64,000 bases of DNA from Pedobacter aquatilis. Lineage in GTDB: Bacteria; Bacteroidota; Bacteroidia; Sphingobacteriales; Sphingobacteriaceae. The stretch is from positions 103,047 through 167,046 of the forward strand of contig NZ_JAUFPW010000029.1 of assembly GCF_030409415.1 (NCBI RefSeq), given 5' to 3'. The notes under the pieces were generated by a model. That model did no database searches, was not told the origin of the DNA, and saw nothing but the letters and a program-made list of their open reading frames with translations. Positions 61,146-64,000 of the stretch are shown here, piece after piece; within the stretch, counting starts at the first letter, position 1, and every line of letters begins with the position of its first letter. The translations under genes were made by a program, and so were the position numbers.

Positions 61146-62042
61146 ATGGCACATAAGGCAGGTTTTGTTAGTATAATAGGTAAACCAAATGTTGGTAAAT
61201 CAACCCTAATGAATGTGCTTGTTGGCGAGCGACTTAGCATTATAACACCTAAGGCACAAACCACAAGACATCGTATTTTAGGTATTGTAAATGAAGAAGA
61301 ATATCAGATTGTTTTTTCTGATACACCTGGTATTATTAAGCCAAAATACAGTTTGCAAGAGAGCATGATGAGCTTTGTAAACGGTTCTTTAACCGATGCC
61401 GATGTACTTTTGTTTGTAACAGATATTAACGAAGCGCATGATGAAGACGATGTTTTAGAAAAAATTCTAAATCGTAACATACCAACCATTGTTTTAATAA
61501 ATAAAATAGATAAAGCCCTGCAAGAGCAGGTTGATGAAAAAATTGCTTATTGGCAGGAGAAGTTAAATCCTGTCGCTATTTATGCAATTTCAGCTTTGCA
61601 TAATCACAATGTTGATGGCTTATTAGAGCGTGTTCTCGAAATGTTGCCAGAGCATCCGGCATATTACGACAAAGAAGATTTAACAGATCGCTCAGAGCGT
61701 TTCTTTATTTCCGAAATTATTAGAGAGAAAATTTTTCTAAACTACCAGAAAGAAATTCCTTACAGTACCGAAGTTATTGTGAAGAGTTTTAAGGATGAAG
61801 AAATGAAGAACGGTAAAGGTGCCATGGTTCGAATTACTGCAGAAATAGTAGTAGAACGCGATTCGCAAAAAAATATCTTAATCGGAACAGGTGGCAGTAT
61901 GCTTAAGAAAGTTGGAACTGAGGCCCGTATCGAAGCTGAGAAATTCCTGGATACAAAAGTATTTCTAGAACTGTTTGTTAAAGTAATTCCAGATTGGAGA
62001 AGTAAAAAGAATTACTTAAAGAGCTTTGGTTACGATAATTAA
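61146..62042 (+). CDS. era: GTPase Era
   Basis: This 298-residue ribosome-assembly GTPase starts at the ATG before [20 protein letters not shown]; the longer frame adds an unlikely hydrophobic stretch. G1 is GKPNVGKST, G3 is DTPG, G4 is NKID, and a C-terminal KH domain (about 205-298) has GTGGSMLKKVGTEARIEAEK. Era binds the 3' end of 16S rRNA and is essential for 30S maturation. The der gene follows after 129 bases, an arrangement common in Bacteroidota. Confidence 0.97.
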   Translation: MAHKAGFVSIIGKPNVGKSTLMNVLVGERLSIITPKAQTTRHRILGIVNEEEYQIVFSDTPGIIKPKYSLQESMMSFVNGSLTDADVLLFVTDINEAHDEDDVLEKILNRNIPTIVLINKIDKALQEQVDEKIAYWQEKLNPVAIYAISALHNHNVDGLLERVLEMLPEHPAYYDKEDLTDRSERFFISEIIREKIFLNYQKEIPYSTEVIVKSFKDEEMKNGKGAMVRITAEIVVERDSQKNILIGTGGSMLKKVGTEARIEAEKFLDTKVFLELFVKVIPDWRSKKNYLKSFGYDN

Positions 62043-62096
62043 GCGTACCTTTGCAGCCCGAAATAAGTCGGTTAGTTGTTGATAGTCAAATGGCTA

Positions 62097-62127
62097 TTGA
62101 TAAAAATTTTAGACATGTTTACTTTTG
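62097..62127 (+). promoter_or_regulatory. Promoter of der
   Basis: TTG (62097-62099), a 20-base spacer and TACTTTTG (62120-62127) fit the -33/-7 consensus, predicting a start near 62134, about 38 bases before der. Two copies of TACAATCGTAAAT follow (62141-62153 and 62155-62167). Confidence 0.6.
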
Positions 62128-62171
62128 TAATGATACAATTTACAATCGTAAATCTACAATCGTAAATACAA

Positions 62172-63473
62172 ATGAGTAATATTATCGCCATAGTAGGCAG
62201 GCCAAACGTAGGAAAAAGTACACTTTTTAACCGATTAACTGAAAGTCGTAAGGCTATTGTTGATGATATGAGTGGAGTAACCCGCGACAGACATTATGGC
62301 GTTGGCGAATGGACCGACAGACAATTTACTGTAATTGATACCGGTGGTTACGTTGCAAACTCTGAAGACGTTTACGAGGCGGCCATCCGTGAGCAGGTAA
62401 TGATTGCCATTGAAGAAGCCAGTGTGCTTATTTTCATGGTTGATGTTACGACAGGTATTACCGATTTAGATGATGATATTGCTCAAGTATTGCGTAGAAG
62501 CAACAAACCGGTTTTTGTTTGCGCTAACAAAGTAGATAATACTGCTTTATATAATGAAGTTCACACCTTTTACGGTTTTGGTTTAGGTGAGGTTTATCCA
62601 CTTTCATCAATGACAGGTTCTGGAACTGGAGAATTATTGGATGAAGTAATCAAAAACTTCGAAGATGTTCCTGAAGAGGAAAATCAATTGCCTAAAATTA
62701 CCATTGCTGGTCGCCCGAATGTTGGTAAATCTTCTTTGGTAAATGCATTAATTGGTAAGGAGCGTAATATTGTAACCGCAAATGCAGGTACTACCCGCGA
62801 TTCAATTAAAATTCATTACAACCAATTCGGTCATGAATTTATGTTAATTGATACAGCCGGATTGCGGAAAAAAACAAAGGTTAAAGAAAATCTGGAGTTC
62901 TATTCGGTAATGCGTACCATTAAAGCTTTAGAAGAGGCTGATGTAGTGGTATTAATGATTGATGCGCAAGAAGGTATCGAAAGTCAGGACATTAATATTT
63001 TCCACCTTGCCGAAAAGAATAAAAAAGGTTTGGTTATTTTGGTAAACAAGTGGGATTTAATTGAAAAGAACACTAAAACCATGAAGGTTTTTGAAGATGA
63101 AATTAGAGAGCGCATTAAACCTTTTACCGATGTGCCAATTATTTTCACTTCAGTTTTGAATAAGCAACGTATTTTTAAAGCTATTGAAGCAGCTTTAGAT
63201 GTTTACAAAAACCGTAGTAAGAAAATCCCAACATCAAAATTGAATGATGTAATGTTGCCATTAATCGAGGCTTTCCCGCCACCGGCCCTAAAAGGTAAGC
63301 ACATTAAAATTAAATACATCACTCAAATTAACGGAACGTCGCCAATGTTTGCGTTCTTCTGTAATTTGCCGCAGTATATTAAAGATCCGTACAAACGGTT
63401 TATTGAGAATAAATTAAGAGAGCACTTTGATTTTTCTGGTGTTCCCATTCAAATTTATTTTAGACAGAAGTAG
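62172..63473 (+). CDS. der: GTPase Der (EngA)
   Basis: This 433-residue double GTPase acts in 50S ribosome assembly. The first G domain has GRPNVGKST (9-17) and NKVDN, the second has GRPNVGKSS (about 179-187) and [10 protein letters not shown]-terminal KH-like domain ends in [13 protein letters not shown]. Length and both G domains are standard. It is preceded by a consensus promoter and ends with a terminator. Confidence 0.98.
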   Translation: MSNIIAIVGRPNVGKSTLFNRLTESRKAIVDDMSGVTRDRHYGVGEWTDRQFTVIDTGGYVANSEDVYEAAIREQVMIAIEEASVLIFMVDVTTGITDLDDDIAQVLRRSNKPVFVCANKVDNTALYNEVHTFYGFGLGEVYPLSSMTGSGTGELLDEVIKNFEDVPEEENQLPKITIAGRPNVGKSSLVNALIGKERNIVTANAGTTRDSIKIHYNQFGHEFMLIDTAGLRKKTKVKENLEFYSVMRTIKALEEADVVVLMIDAQEGIESQDINIFHLAEKNKKGLVILVNKWDLIEKNTKTMKVFEDEIRERIKPFTDVPIIFTSVLNKQRIFKAIEAALDVYKNRSKKIPTSKLNDVMLPLIEAFPPPALKGKHIKIKYITQINGTSPMFAFFCNLPQYIKDPYKRFIENKLREHFDFSGVPIQIYFRQK

Positions 63474-63531
63474 AAAAAAGTTGAAAGTTCAAGGTTTAAA
63501 GTTGAAACTGTAGACTAAAAGTATAATTAGA

Positions 63532-63575
63532 AAAGCAGGGTTTGCATTCCATCGGAGAAAGCAGCCCTGCTTTTT
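63532..63575 (+). terminator. Intrinsic terminator of der
   Basis: AGCAGGG / CCCTGCT, extended by flanking A and T, with a 24-base loop and a T-run, lies 59 bases after the stop codon. Confidence 0.75.
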
Positions 63576-63755
63576 GTTTCAATCTTTTTTTAGGTTCTGT
63601 CGTTTTCAGGTTAGAGGAATCTGTTTCATCGTTTGCTGTGGCAACATATTAAGGTCTTCTGCAAGCAAAAAAGTATTTCCACGGCAATCAGGTTTAATTA
63701 TTATGGTTTTGCTCTGTAGAACTTGGCTAGTGTTTAGCGATTTAACCACCCCTTG

Positions 63756-63776
63756 CCCCTCCTAAATTAGGAGGGG
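63756..63776. repeat. REP-like palindrome
   Basis: CCCCTCCTAA-a-TTAGGAGGGG is a perfect 10-bp palindrome around one base, inside a C-rich context (CCACCCCTTG before it). A degenerate inverted relative lies at about 63870-63905. Such elements are scattered in Sphingobacteriaceae genomes by my recollection. Confidence 0.55.
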
Positions 63777-64000
63777 AGTAGTAATAATTAGGGCAAATTT
63801 CTGCATTTAACTTATTGCCGTGGTTTAAACCCAAACTTAAATAATCCCACTAATCTTAGTTTGGCAATGTCCAGCTTCCCTCCTTATTTTCAAGAAGGGG
63901 TTGGGGCAATGTCATTAACTTAAGGCTCATATCGCTCTTTTGTAGTTGGTCCATGTTTGATATTTTCCTTTGGTTCTTTTACTTTTTACGATTCGCAAGA

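Larger units (their letters stand above)
63474..64000. other. Gene-free end of window with repeats
   Basis: No gene is supported in these 527 bases. The stretch contains the der terminator (63532-63575) and two C/G-rich palindromic elements in opposite orientation (63756-63776 and about 63870-63905). A 63-codon plus frame at 63574-63765 lacks protein character. Confidence 0.55.

Noticed and set aside
63574..63765. 63-codon plus-strand frame
   Set aside because: Runs through a REP-like palindrome region and has no protein character.

Overview
This window looks like chromosome from a Bacteroidota bacterium, most likely a Sphingobacteriaceae member close to Pedobacter or Mucilaginibacter. The basis is a low-GC sequence, a SusC/SusD outer-membrane pair, Bacteroidota-type promoters (TTTG, about 19-20 nt, TAnnTTTG) in front of tRNA genes, a BlaI/BlaR pair, and many CarboxypepD-reg/TonB receptors. 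The genus is inferred from overall gene style, because there is no rRNA in the window.

Layout. 1-3.6 kb, minus strand: a truncated M56 (BlaR-type) gene with its BlaI repressor, then a small-protein/membrane-protein/histidine kinase/NarL-type regulator operon. 4.0-5.6 kb: a secreted M28 peptidase. 5.9-10.0 kb: an ABC-2 exporter operon divergent from a LytS/LytTR two-component pair, with a good LytTR direct repeat in the shared promoter. 10-26 kb: mostly housekeeping and stress genes (PlsC, Nudix, TonB receptor, 2-hydroxyacid dehydrogenase, OsmC, GreA, HIT, pirin, Old Yellow Enzyme with an ArsR-type regulator, CDGSH, a DUF2807 protein, a large secreted metalloprotease) and tRNA-Lys.

26.8-43.1 kb is the carbohydrate region. 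A secreted Gfo/Idh/MocA oxidoreductase and a GH37 trehalase come first. Then a long minus-strand operon reads GH13, SUT/SLC45-like MFS transporter, GH100-like glycosidase, PfkB kinase, SusC, SusD, GH65. A divergent LacI-type regulator sits behind an array of palindromic operators. The set fits uptake and breakdown of sucrose-type or alpha-glucosyl oligosaccharides: SusCD takes them across the outer membrane, GH13 and GH65 trim them in the periplasm, the MFS carrier imports the disaccharide, and a cytosolic GH100-like enzyme plus kinase handle it. The substrate is inference.

43.3-57.4 kb holds a GAF/PAS histidine kinase, a macroglobulin-like surface protein, and a seven-gene efflux operon (HlyD adaptor, TolC, ABC ATPase, two FtsX permeases, NtrC-type regulator, histidine kinase) with a possible sigma-54 promoter in front. 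57.4-60.7 kb looks like a decayed small integrated element next to tRNA-Glu: a restriction-endonuclease relic, an almost gene-free stretch, and a tyrosine integrase split in two. 60.7-64 kb has tRNA-Glu and initiator tRNA-fMet in one transcript, which carries a broken copy of the fMet 5' end in its leader. After it come era, der and REP-like palindromes.
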